A stretch of 64,000 bases of DNA from Longimicrobium terrae. GTDB taxonomy: Bacteria > Gemmatimonadota > Gemmatimonadetes > Longimicrobiales > Longimicrobiaceae. The notes under the pieces are model-generated. The model ran no database searches. It was given only the letters and a program-made list of their open reading frames with translations, and was not told the origin of the DNA. Shown piece by piece: positions 42,573-51,059 of this stretch (its first letter is position 1; every line of letters begins with the position of its first letter). The stretch is from the NCBI RefSeq assembly GCF_014202995.1, contig NZ_JACHIA010000015.1:62001-126000 (forward strand). Reading direction: 5' to 3'. Position numbers and translations under genes: made by a program.

Positions 42573-43811
42573 TCAGCCCCTGGGCGGGATCTCGACGGGG
42601 CGGCCGGTGCGCGCGGCCTGGTAGATCGCCTGCATGATCTGCACGTCGCGCATCCCCTCTTCGCCCGGGGTCTTGGGCTGTCTGTCCTGCAGGATGGATT
42701 CGGCGAAGTGGTCCATCTCTGCCGCGAACTGGTTGGTCGGGCGGATTTCGCGCTGCTCCACCGCCTGCTCCTTCTTGAGCAGAAGCCGGTTGCCGTAATA
42801 CTCCGTCGCGGGATCCAGCTCGATGGTGCCCTCGGTGCCCATCACCTGGAGGCGCTTGTTGTTCTGGTATCCGTACGACGAGTTGAAGGTGCTGCGGATG
42901 CCGCTGGCGAAGCGCATCGTCCAGTCGACATTGGTCTCCACGGTGACGCGGGGATCGTCGGAATTGCGCAGCGTGGCGGTGACCTCCACCGGCTCCTCGC
43001 CCGCCAGGAAGCGCGCGGTGTTCAGGTTGTAGATGCCGATGTCGTACAGACTTCCGCCGCCGGCCAGTTCCTGCCGCGCACGCCACTGGTCGCGTGGCTT
43101 GTCCAGCTCCAGCATGCGCCCGTGCTCGCCGGCGAGCGAACGGACGGTGCCGATTTTCCCTTCGCCGATCATCTGCTTCGCGAGCATGATGTGCGGCTCG
43201 AACTGCGCGCGGTAGGCCACCATCAGCTTGCGGCGCGCGGTGCGGCAGGCGTCGATCATCGCCTTGCAGTCATCCACGCTCACCGCCATGGGCTTTTCGC
43301 AGAAGACGTGCTTTCCGGCGCGCGCGGCGCGGATCGTCCAGTCCCGGTGCAGCGCGTTGGGGAGGATGATGTACACGACCTGCACGTCCGGATTGTCGCG
43401 GATGCGGTCGAAGTCGTCGTACGAGTACACGCTGCGCGAGGGCACGCCGTACGCCTGCGCGATGGTGCGCGCCTTTTCGGCGTTGCCGCTGACCACCGCG
43501 GTCAGCTTGCACATGCGCGTGTCGCCGATGGTGGGGAGGATCTGGTTGATGGCGAAGTCGCCGAGCCCCACGATCGCCCAGCCGATGCGCTGGTCCGGCG
43601 CCATGGGGAGCGGGTTTTCCAGCTCCGGCATGGGACGGCCGATGGCGCGCGGCTCCTGCGCCGGTCCGGATGCCGCCACGGGAGCGCTGGCGGATGACGT
43701 CGTCTGCGCGCCCGCCTCGCCGGCTCCCGCGCCCACCGCCGCGCCGATCAGCCCGCCGGCGCTGGCGAGCACGAACTTGCGGCGTGAAAATGAATCATCG
43801 TTCAGGAACAT
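42573..43811 (-). CDS. Gfo/Idh/MocA-family oxidoreductase, Tat-exported
   Basis: 412-aa NAD(P)-dependent sugar oxidoreductase. A twin-arginine signal is seen at ~8-35 ('SFSRRKFVLASAGGLIG'), so it is probably periplasmic like glucose-fructose oxidoreductase, which keeps its cofactor bound. The Rossmann motif is 'WAIVGLGDFAINQILPTI' and the catalytic Lys is in 'VFCEKPMAVSVDDC'; 'GGGSLYDIGIYNLNTARF' is the C-domain signature. Start ATG 43811. The specific sugar is not readable. Confidence 0.9.
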   Translation of the reverse strand: MFLNDDSFSRRKFVLASAGGLIGAAVGAGAGEAGAQTTSSASAPVAASGPAQEPRAIGRPMPELENPLPMAPDQRIGWAIVGLGDFAINQILPTIGDTRMCKLTAVVSGNAEKARTIAQAYGVPSRSVYSYDDFDRIRDNPDVQVVYIILPNALHRDWTIRAARAGKHVFCEKPMAVSVDDCKAMIDACRTARRKLMVAYRAQFEPHIMLAKQMIGEGKIGTVRSLAGEHGRMLELDKPRDQWRARQELAGGGSLYDIGIYNLNTARFLAGEEPVEVTATLRNSDDPRVTVETNVDWTMRFASGIRSTFNSSYGYQNNKRLQVMGTEGTIELDPATEYYGNRLLLKKEQAVEQREIRPTNQFAAEMDHFAESILQDRQPKTPGEEGMRDVQIMQAIYQAARTGRPVEIPPRG

Positions 43812-43960
43812 CCCACGCTCACCGATGCAGGTTTGTCGAATGTTTCGGTCGCGCCGGGGCTTCGCAAGCGGGGGGCCACGGGTGATCATTGCCTGCGCTC
43901 GCCGGTGTTGCCTGGAACACGGGACGGATAGCCGATGGGTGCGGACCGGAGGTGGCAACG

Positions 43961-44073
43961 GATCAGACTCGAGCCGTGGTGCTCGTGGCCGGCGATGTGG
44001 CAAGATCACCTTCGACTCGCTGCAATCAACAGTGCGGCTGAGCGTGCGGCGTCGCCGCTCGCTCAGGATGACA
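43961..44073. repeat. dispersed palindromic repeat, family 1, copy B (half element)
   Basis: Matches the right half of copy A1: CAGACTCGA, GGCCGGCGATGTGGCAAGAT, CTTCGACTCGCTGC and the GCTCAGGATGACA end. The left half is missing, and two bases are inserted in GATCACCTTCG. It occupies the 43812-44294 gap. Confidence 0.8.
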
Positions 44074-44112
44074 AATGGAGGGTACGCGCGTTCGTTTCTC
44101 CCCCATGTAGTT

Positions 44113-44153
44113 GAAGCCCCGAACGACGCCTGTGGGCGTCGTGTCGGGGCTTC
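44113..44153. terminator. strong hairpin between repeat B and msrB
   Basis: GAAGCCCCGA-ACGACGCC pairs with GGCGTCGT-G-TCGGGGCTTC around a TGTG loop. It probably terminates the leftward msrB transcript, ~140 nt past its stop. Confidence 0.65.
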
Positions 44154-44294
44154 CCGCTGTTCGAGCGGCGGATTCATTCGCTCAGGACAGCCTCGGGCGA
44201 GACAAGATTGGAGATGCCTCACACCGCCAGTTCACCCGATCCTTTTTTCAGGAACTCGAGCGGTTTGTAAACGGGACGTCAGTAATCCGTGCCG

Positions 44295-44717
44295 CTACGC
44301 CGTAACCAGCGTGATGGGCGAACCTTCCGGCACGTGCTTCATGCTCACCGAGTTGATGCAGTACCGCAGCCCGGTGGGCGGCGGGCCGTCGGGAAACACG
44401 TGGCCCAGGTGCCCGTCGCAGCGCGCGCAGCGCACTTCCGTGCGGATGGTGCCGAACGAGCGATCCTCGTATTCCGTCACCGCGTCGGCGGAAACGGGGC
44501 TGGTGAACGACGGCCATCCCGTGCCCGACTCGAACTTTTCCCCCGACTTGAAAAGCGGATTTCCACACGCCGCGCACACGTACGTTCCGGGGTCCTTGGT
44601 CCCCAGAAAGCACCCGTCCCACGGCCGCTCGGTACCGTGCTGCCGCAGCACCTGAAACTCCTCCGCCGTAAGCCGCTTTCTCCACTCGTCGTCGCTCAGC
44701 CGCAGCTTGTCCGCCAT
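44295..44717 (-). CDS. msrB: peptide-methionine (R)-S-oxide reductase
   Basis: 140-aa MsrB, which repairs oxidised methionine. Two zinc CxxC pairs are present ('VCAACGNPLF' and 'VRCARCDGHLGHVF'), and the catalytic Cys is in 'LRYCINSVSM'. 'GTGWPSFTSPVS' is the family signature. Full length for a stand-alone cytoplasmic enzyme. ATG 44717 has GAGGTTACG upstream. Confidence 0.95.
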   Translation of the reverse strand: MADKLRLSDDEWRKRLTAEEFQVLRQHGTERPWDGCFLGTKDPGTYVCAACGNPLFKSGEKFESGTGWPSFTSPVSADAVTEYEDRSFGTIRTEVRCARCDGHLGHVFPDGPPPTGLRYCINSVSMKHVPEGSPITLVTA

Positions 44718-44905
44718 CGTAACCTCAATCCTCTGTGTGTTTTCCCGCCGGAGTACGACCCTTGTACCCGGTCACCCGGCAGTGCGTTCGCTGCCGGCCG
44801 TTTCAGCAAGTCGTGAACCGCCCGCAACCCGCGGTGGATGCGGATTGCTTCTTGCCGCCGCCGCCGCCCTGCGCCGGGAGTGACGTGAACCGCGAGGACG
44901 GGACA

Positions 44906-46681
44906 ATGGGCGAAAAGAAAGTTTCGGATTTTCTGATCGAGCGGCTGCGCGCGTGGGGCGTGCGGCGAATGTTCGGCTATTCCGGCGACGGCATCAACGG
45001 CATCCTGGGCGCCCTGCAGCGCGCGGACGAATCCATCGAGTTCATCCAGCCTCCGCACGAGGAACTGGCTGCGCTCATGGCCAGCGGCTACGCGCGGTTC
45101 AGCGGCGAGGTCGCGGTCTGCATGGCCACCAGCGGGCCGGGCGCCATCCACCTGCTCAACGGGTTGTACGACGCCAAGCTCGACCATCAACCCGTGGTGG
45201 CCATCGTGGGCCAGCAGCCCACCACGGGGCTGGGCGGCGGCACGCAGCAGGAGGTGGACCTCGTCACCCTCTTCAAGGACGTGGCGAGCGCGTACGTGCA
45301 GATGGTGAGCAGCCCCGAGCAGGTGCGGCACGTCATCGACCGCGCGTTCCGGGTGGCGCACGCGCGGCGCACCGTCACCTGCGTCATCATCCCCCACGAC
45401 GTGCAGGACGAGCCCGCGGTGGAAAGTCCGCCGCACGAGCACGGCCATCATCACTCTTCCGTCGGGTATTCCGCGCCGCGCGTGGTGCCCACGGACGACG
45501 ATCTGCGCCGCGCCGCCGACGTGCTGAACGCGGGACAGAAGGTCGCCATCCTCGTGGGCGCGGGCGCGCTGGCGGCGGGGGAGCAGGTGCGCGACGTGGC
45601 CGAGCGGCTGGGCGCGGGCGTGGCCAAGGCGTTGCTGGGCAAGGCGGTTCTGCCGGATGACCTGCCCTGGGTCACCGGCTCCGTCGGCTGGCTGGGCACC
45701 AGCGCCAGCAATCGCATGATGCGCGAATGCGACACGCTGCTGATGGTGGGCTCCGGCTTTCCGTATACGGAATTCCTGCCGGAAGAGGGGCAGGCGCGCG
45801 GCGTTCAGATCGACACGGACGCGTCCATGCTGGGGATGCGCTACCCGATGGAAGCCGCGCTCGTGGGCGACGCCGCGCTGACGCTGGCCGCCCTTGCGCC
45901 GCTGCTGGAGCGCAAGGAGGACCGTGCGTGGCGTAAAACGGTGGAGGGATGGAAGGCGGATTGGGAGCAGACGCTGGACGAGCGTGCCGACGCGCCGGCC
46001 AATCCGCTCAACCCGCAGGCCGTCGTCCGCTCGCTTTCCGACCGGCTGCCGGACGGCGCGATCATCACGGCGGATTCGGGGACGGCGGCCGTATGGATGG
46101 CGCGAAACATCCGCATTCGCGAGGGGATGATGGCCTCCGTTTCCGGCACGCTGGCGACCATGGGATGCGCCGTGCCCTACGCGATTGCCGCCAAGTTCGC
46201 GCATCCGGACCGCCCCGTGATCGCCCTGGTTGGAGACGGTGCGATGCAGATGATCGGCATCAACGCGCTGATCACTGCCGCGCGCTACCGCGACCGGTGG
46301 AGCGACCCGCGGCTCATCATCCTGGTGCTGAACAACCGCGACCTGAACTTCGTGACGTGGGAGCAGCGGGCCATGGAGGGCTTTCCGCGCTTTCCCGCCA
46401 CGCAGGACCTGTCGGACCTGCCGTACGCGCGGATCGCGGAGGCGATGGGACTGCAGGGTGTGCGCATCGACCATCCGGACCAGGTAGACGCGGCGTGGGA
46501 GCAGGCGCTGGCGGCAAACGGCCCGTTCGTGATCGACGCCGTGGTCGATGCGGACGTGCCCACGCTGCCTCCGGAACTGGAGCCCGAGCAGCGCAAGACC
46601 ATCCGCAAGGCGCTGGACGCGGGGGATGAGGAGGCCAAAGGCGTGCGCGAGCAGATGCGCGCGCAGGGGTACGATCTGTAG
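44906..46681 (+). CDS. TPP-dependent enzyme, pyruvate-oxidase-like
   Basis: 591-aa member of the acetolactate synthase/pyruvate oxidase family. Domains in order: Pyr (~1-170; activating Glu in 'PHEELAALMASGYARFSG'), central (~195-330) and PP (~370-560; 'LVGDGAMQMIGINALITAA' and 'LNNRDLNFVTWE' for Mg-TPP). A His-rich loop ('PPHEHGHHHSSVG') separates the first two domains. The profile fits PoxB/YdaP-type proteins, but FAD use and substrate are not certain. ATG 44906 has GAGGACGGG upstream; GTG 44885 in frame is possible. Confidence 0.88.
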   Translation: MGEKKVSDFLIERLRAWGVRRMFGYSGDGINGILGALQRADESIEFIQPPHEELAALMASGYARFSGEVAVCMATSGPGAIHLLNGLYDAKLDHQPVVAIVGQQPTTGLGGGTQQEVDLVTLFKDVASAYVQMVSSPEQVRHVIDRAFRVAHARRTVTCVIIPHDVQDEPAVESPPHEHGHHHSSVGYSAPRVVPTDDDLRRAADVLNAGQKVAILVGAGALAAGEQVRDVAERLGAGVAKALLGKAVLPDDLPWVTGSVGWLGTSASNRMMRECDTLLMVGSGFPYTEFLPEEGQARGVQIDTDASMLGMRYPMEAALVGDAALTLAALAPLLERKEDRAWRKTVEGWKADWEQTLDERADAPANPLNPQAVVRSLSDRLPDGAIITADSGTAAVWMARNIRIREGMMASVSGTLATMGCAVPYAIAAKFAHPDRPVIALVGDGAMQMIGINALITAARYRDRWSDPRLIILVLNNRDLNFVTWEQRAMEGFPRFPATQDLSDLPYARIAEAMGLQGVRIDHPDQVDAAWEQALAANGPFVIDAVVDADVPTLPPELEPEQRKTIRKALDAGDEEAKGVREQMRAQGYDL

Positions 46682-46729
46682 GATCGCGGAAGCGGGACGG
46701 GGCGGGGGGGCGTGTCGTTGCTCATCACC

Positions 46730-46935
46730 ACAGACGCACGGAGAAGGGGAGAACAAAAACTCAGCGCGCTCCGGATGATGTGGCGCGGCGGCAGGCAGCC
46801 CTCACCCCCCGGCCCCCTCTCCCGCAAGCGGGAGAGGGGGAGACCTCAGCGCGACGGCACGCTGTGGCTCAGGTGGCGTGGTTCCAGGCGGTTGAAGGCT
46901 CACGGCAGCAACGTGAGGTTTTCATCGTGTTGCGG
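46730..46935. repeat. dispersed repeat, family 2, copy 2 (-)
   Basis: Reverse complement of the 41599-41805 repeat. Contains CCCTCTCCCGCAAGCGGGAG and GAGACCTCAGCGCGACGGCA. It fills much of the 46682-47112 gap; I see no gene in that gap. Confidence 0.8.
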
Positions 46936-47112
46936 CGAATCGACTTGCTCCGCAACGGTTCGCGACGGATTGAACCCGAAGTCACAGTCCGCGGAGGCGG
47001 ACTTCGTGTCTTCCGAGGCGCGGTTTCAACCGCCGGACCCGTGCCTGGGCCGCGCGCGGATTTTCTCGTTCAGTCACCGCCGCCAGTGCTCAAACCGGCT
47101 GAACGAGCCGGT

Positions 47113-49275
47113 CTACAGATCCAGCCGCACGCCGGCGTTGATGACGCGGCCCTCCAGCGGGCCCCACGCGTCCGTGGTCCAGCGGCCCTCGCGGGAGCGG
47201 GCGGGGAGCACGAGCGGGTCCCAGCGCGTCTGCCGCACATCCAGCAGGTTCTCGAGGTTGATGAACGCCCGCGCCGGCCCGATCCGCCGCTCCGCCAGCA
47301 GGCCCACGATCAGGTACGGGCGGCTGGCGTCGCGAAACGGATTGTCTTCCAGCGTCTGACGGCCCGTGTAGTAGAACTCCCCGCCCAGCCGTCCCGTCTC
47401 TTCCGCCTCCCACATCCCGACAAGGCCGAGCGCGTGCCGCGGCGTGAGCGACACTTCGCGCCGGCCCGCGCCCTCTGGATCGTGTTCGCGCGAGCGCAGC
47501 CACGTGTGCGTGGCCGTGACGTGAAACGGCTCCCGGTGCCACCGCGCCAGCAGCTCCGTGCCCCACGTGCGCGTCGGGCCGTCCGCGTTCACCAGCGCCA
47601 GCATTCCTGCCTCAGCGTCGCTCTGCACCAGTTGCAGAGCGTGCTCCGTCCGCGACCCGAAGAGAGTAGCGTTCATCTCCAGCGCGCCCACGGTGCGGCC
47701 CACGTCCAGCGACGCCGTCCGCGCGCGCTCCGGCTCGAGCGCGTCGGAAAGGGGAAGGACGCGCGTCAGCCCGATCGCCTCCGTTTCTTCCGTGAACGGC
47801 GTAGGCGCAAAGTAGCCGGTGCCCACGGAGCCCCGCACCGTCCATCCCGCGGGGCGAAGGAGAAGCGAAAGGCGAGGGTTGAAGAACGCGCCGTACTCGC
47901 TGTGCCAGTCCGCCCGGCCGGCGAGCGAGAAGGTGATCCACTCCGCCGGCGCGTACTCCTCCTGTCCGAAGAGGGACGGCGTGGTGTAGGTGTAATCGAA
48001 GCCCGCCACGTCGTCCGCGCGGTAGCTCTCCGTCTGCAGCGCCGCGCCGGCCACCCACGTGTGCTGGCGCGCCGTGCCGGACCACGCGGCTTCCGCGAAG
48101 CCGGTGGAGTGCAGGTCATCTTCCGTCACGTCACCGAAGCCGTGCGCGTGCCGCTGCGCCATGCCGGATGCGCGTACCGTCAGCAGGCGGTCTCCGCTGA
48201 AAAGAAAACGGCCCAGCGCGCCCACGTCGCCGCGGCGCGTCCGCAGCGTTTCGGCGAAGTCGCCACCGGGCACGCGGCCGCCACCCTCGCGGTTCTCCGC
48301 CGTCGCGCCCGCTGTCAGAAAAAGGGAGCGTCCCTCGCCGTCGTCCCAGAACAGGCGCGGCCGCACCACGGCGCGTTCGTAGCCGGGCATGTCCGTCCAT
48401 CGATCACCATCGACGTCGGCTTCTGATTGCCGGTGCGCACTGGCCAGCAGCGTGTAGCCCCACTGTTCGGAGAGCGGCGCGGAGGCGAATCCCACGACGT
48501 CCGTGCCGTTGCGCGTGGTCTGGTTCAGCAGGAGCTCGCGCCCGGCCTCGTCGCCCGGGCGGCGGGAAATGAGGTTTACGACACCGCCCAGCGCGGATGA
48601 TCCGTACAGCGCGGACGCGGCGCCCTTGATCACCTCCACTTGGCCCAGGTCCATCGGCGGAATCTGCAGCAGCCCCAGCGCGCCGGACTGGCCGCCGTAC
48701 AGCGGCAGTCCGTCCGAGAGGATCTGCGTGTAGCGGCCGCGCAGCCCCTGCACGCGCACGTTGGCGCCGCCCAGCGACGGGCTGGTGGTCTGCACGCGCA
48801 GCCCGGACGTCTCGTTCAGCATCATGGAGACATCGCCGGGCGTCATCATCATCTTTTCCTCAACCTCCTCGCGCGAAAGCACTTCCACGCGCGTCGGCTC
48901 GTCTTCCAGCCGCCGCCCGGTGCGGGTGGAGGTCACGATGATCTCCTCCAGTTCCAATGTTTCGCCTTGCAGGTCGACCGTCACCGTCGTGTCGCGCGCG
49001 GCGGTCAGCGTAACGATTCCCAGCATGAAGGGCATCTTCCCCACTCGGATCGTCCAGCGTCCCGGCGCGAGGCCCAGCACCGCGGTCCCGCTCGCATCGG
49101 TGGTGCGGACGATGACGGAATCCGCGCGAACCGTCGCATCCGCCACGGGCTCGCCCTCCGCACGGACGACGACGGTCACGCGCACGCTGTCCTGCGCCAC
49201 GAGCGTGGCGGGAAAGGCGGTGCAGAGCAGCAGGACGGCGGCGCAGATGAGCGGGCGGATCACGGGACGGATCAC
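47113..49275 (-). CDS. TonB-dependent receptor of the ArsR/monooxygenase operon
   Basis: 720-aa outer-membrane receptor. Signal peptide 'LICAAVLLLCTAFPATLVAQ', then a carboxypeptidase-regulatory-like domain (~27-110), a plug (~125-225; 'NVRVQGLRGRYTQILSDG', 'VEVIKGAASALYGSSALGG') and a barrel ending in 'VINAGVRLDL'. A Met-rich stretch ('EEKMMMTPGDVSMML') lies at the plug start. GTG 49275 overlaps the ArsR stop (GTGA); starts further upstream would extend into arsR. Its place after a metal-type ArsR suggests uptake of a metal or metal complex; inferred. Confidence 0.88.
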   Translation of the reverse strand: MIRPVIRPLICAAVLLLCTAFPATLVAQDSVRVTVVVRAEGEPVADATVRADSVIVRTTDASGTAVLGLAPGRWTIRVGKMPFMLGIVTLTAARDTTVTVDLQGETLELEEIIVTSTRTGRRLEDEPTRVEVLSREEVEEKMMMTPGDVSMMLNETSGLRVQTTSPSLGGANVRVQGLRGRYTQILSDGLPLYGGQSGALGLLQIPPMDLGQVEVIKGAASALYGSSALGGVVNLISRRPGDEAGRELLLNQTTRNGTDVVGFASAPLSEQWGYTLLASAHRQSEADVDGDRWTDMPGYERAVVRPRLFWDDGEGRSLFLTAGATAENREGGGRVPGGDFAETLRTRRGDVGALGRFLFSGDRLLTVRASGMAQRHAHGFGDVTEDDLHSTGFAEAAWSGTARQHTWVAGAALQTESYRADDVAGFDYTYTTPSLFGQEEYAPAEWITFSLAGRADWHSEYGAFFNPRLSLLLRPAGWTVRGSVGTGYFAPTPFTEETEAIGLTRVLPLSDALEPERARTASLDVGRTVGALEMNATLFGSRTEHALQLVQSDAEAGMLALVNADGPTRTWGTELLARWHREPFHVTATHTWLRSREHDPEGAGRREVSLTPRHALGLVGMWEAEETGRLGGEFYYTGRQTLEDNPFRDASRPYLIVGLLAERRIGPARAFINLENLLDVRQTRWDPLVLPARSREGRWTTDAWGPLEGRVINAGVRLDL

Positions 49276-49637
49276 GATGCGGATGTCGGGATGAGTGAGT
49301 TGTCGAGTTCGCGCGACGCGCATCGGGAGCAGGTGGAAACCCCGGCGGCGGAGCCTTCCAGAAGCAGTTCCGCGCTCTGCAGCAACACCTCCACGCGCTC
49401 GTCGGAAAGCGCATAGTAGACAAAGCGGCCACGCGGCTGGCGCTGCACGAGGCCGCATTCCAGCAGGCAGGCCAGGTGGTTGGAGACGCCCGGCTGCGAC
49501 AGCCCCGTCGCGGAGACGAGGTCAGCCACGTTTCGCGCGCCGTCCCGCAGCGCCTCCAGCAGCGACAGCCGCGACGGATCCGCCAGCCCGCGAAAGAGCT
49601 TGGCCTTGGCGGAAAGGGGTGGTGCGGCGACGGTCAT
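49272..49637 (-). CDS. ArsR-family regulator with CmtR-like cysteine pattern
   Basis: 121-aa winged-helix repressor. The helix-turn-helix is 'VADLVSATGLSQPGVSNHLA' and the wing is 'QRQPRGRFVYYALSD'. Cys57 and Cys61 fall in the recognition helix ('LACLLECGL'), and a C-terminal tail has Cys103 and Cys106 ('STCSRCASRE'). This is the site pattern of CmtR, a Cd/Pb sensor that uses Cys57, Cys61 and Cys102. Metal binding here would release DNA. ATG 49637 overlaps the monooxygenase stop and GTG of the receptor overlaps its own stop, giving a tightly coupled three-gene operon. Confidence 0.88.
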   Translation of the reverse strand: MTVAAPPLSAKAKLFRGLADPSRLSLLEALRDGARNVADLVSATGLSQPGVSNHLACLLECGLVQRQPRGRFVYYALSDERVEVLLQSAELLLEGSAAGVSTCSRCASRELDNSLIPTSAS

Positions 49638-50740
49638 GAGCGTTCCGGAAGAGGAGGTTGATCGGTGGCCGCGCGCCCCGTGGCGCGCTGGACGATGTGG
49701 CGCAGCAGATACTCCGCGTCGCGCCCCACCCAGCCGATAAGGGCGGAGCCACGCGTGTGCATCCAGGGCAGGCCCAGAAAGTACAGCCCCGGCGCGGTGG
49801 TCACGCCGCGGTGCTGGCCGACGTGCCCGGCGGGGCGGAAAAGGTCTGGATCGATCCATCCGTGATCGGGGCGGTAGCCCGTCGCCCAGATGACGGCATC
49901 CGGGTGGATGACGACGCCGTCCGCCGTACGGATCTCGCCGCCGCGCGCCTCTTGCACGCGTCCGATCACACGCAGAACGCCGTCGCGGGCGAGGGTGCGC
50001 GGGCTGGTGCCGATCAGCGTTTCCGTGCGGCTCATGCGGCGGCCGAGCGCGGAATCCACCGGCACGTCCAGCATCCCCATCCGTTCCAGCCACCAGAAGA
50101 TGCTGCGCCCCAGCATCCGCTCCGGCAGCCGCGGCATGCGCGCGCCGACGGAAAGAGTGACGCGGCGCGTGGCGGCCAGCTCCTCCGCGATCTGCACGCC
50201 GGAGTTGCCGCCGCCCACCACGAGCACGTCGTCGCCCGCCACGTCCTCGGGCCGCCGGTACTCCGCGCTGTGCATCTGCTGGATGTCCGGCGACAGCCCG
50301 GCCGCGCAGGGCGGGATCCACGGCGTCTGGAAAGGCCCGGTGGCGACCACCACCTGCGGCGCCTCGTGCACGCGGCCAGCGCGCGTGGTCGCACGGTAGC
50401 CGCCATCCGCGCGCGCCAGGCTGACCACCGGGTCGTGCGGGATGACGGGAAGCGCGAAGTGCGCGGCGTACGCTTCCAGGTACGCGGCGACCTCGTCCTT
50501 GCCGGGATAGTGCTCGGGCGCGGCGGGAAAGGGGAAGCCGGGAAGGCTGCTGTATCGCGCCGGGGTGAACAGGCGCAGTCCATCCCACCGCTCGCGCCAA
50601 CTCGCGCCCGTGCGGCTCGCGGAATCTAGAATGCGGAAGGGCAGGGCGGCTTGGCGGAGGTGGTAGCCCATCGCCAGCCCCGCCTGCCCCCCGCCGATGA
50701 CCAGCACCGCGGGCGGCGCACTCGTATCACGTATCATCAT
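49634..50740 (-). CDS. flavin-containing monooxygenase, CzcO/ArsO-like
   Basis: 368-aa FAD/NADPH monooxygenase. FAD site 'VLVIGGGQAGLAMGYHLR' (~11-28) and NADPH site 'VLVVGGGNSGVQIAEEL' (~165); 'VIWATGYRPDHGWID' is the family C-terminal motif. 'RLFTPARYSSLPGFPFP' is typical of the CzcO/ArsO-like group. First gene of the operon with an ArsR sensor and a TonB receptor. A 9-bp palindrome covers its start codons (ATG 50740 or 50737), giving a likely repressor site. Substrate unknown. Confidence 0.88.
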   Translation of the reverse strand: MMIRDTSAPPAVLVIGGGQAGLAMGYHLRQAALPFRILDSASRTGASWRERWDGLRLFTPARYSSLPGFPFPAAPEHYPGKDEVAAYLEAYAAHFALPVIPHDPVVSLARADGGYRATTRAGRVHEAPQVVVATGPFQTPWIPPCAAGLSPDIQQMHSAEYRRPEDVAGDDVLVVGGGNSGVQIAEELAATRRVTLSVGARMPRLPERMLGRSIFWWLERMGMLDVPVDSALGRRMSRTETLIGTSPRTLARDGVLRVIGRVQEARGGEIRTADGVVIHPDAVIWATGYRPDHGWIDPDLFRPAGHVGQHRGVTTAPGLYFLGLPWMHTRGSALIGWVGRDAEYLLRHIVQRATGRAATDQPPLPERS

Positions 50741-50751
50741 CCGATGATACG
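50730..50751. promoter_or_regulatory. candidate ArsR operator overlapping the operon start
   Basis: CGTATCATC and GATGATACG are perfect inverted 9-mers separated by 4 bp. They cover the two possible ATG codons of the monooxygenase, as expected for autorepression by the downstream ArsR. Confidence 0.65.
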
Positions 50752-50971
50752 GCGTGGCGGTGTCGCGGGGCAAGGTGGAGGTCGGAGGCGGGAGGGAGGC
50801 TGGGGCGACTCAAGTCGCGGCAACAACGGCGCGAAGTCCGCCTGCGCGGACTGGGCGGGTTGGTTTGGGTGCGGACCGGCGGATTCCGTGGATCGTGAGA
50901 GGATGATTCGACGGACGGAAGCAATCGGTTCAGATCGTGGTCTCGCGAGCCATCAAGATCTGCCGAAACGA

Positions 50972-51008
50972 GAACACGCGCGCCTCTTTGGAAGAGGTGC
51001 GCGTGTTC
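50972..51008 (-). terminator. terminator of the NtrC-type regulator gene
   Basis: GAACACGCGC / GCGCGTGTTC outer stem and CCTCTT / AAGAGG inner stem with a TGG loop, ~52 nt past the stop at 51060. The rest of 50752-51059 shows nothing else. Confidence 0.75.
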
Positions 51009-51059
51009 GGGGGATGGCTGGAAGCGACGTGTCGGGCGTAGTCGGGTAGGCGGGAGCTC

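Noticed and set aside
45421-45470. His-rich stretch in the TPP enzyme as a metal-binding domain
   Set aside because: It is a short linker between two domains ('HEHGHHHSS') without Cys or Asp partners; not enough to call a metal site.
44696-46756. 686-aa minus-strand open frame
   Set aside because: Mirror of the TPP-enzyme gene; the plus strand has clear cofactor motifs and this one has none.
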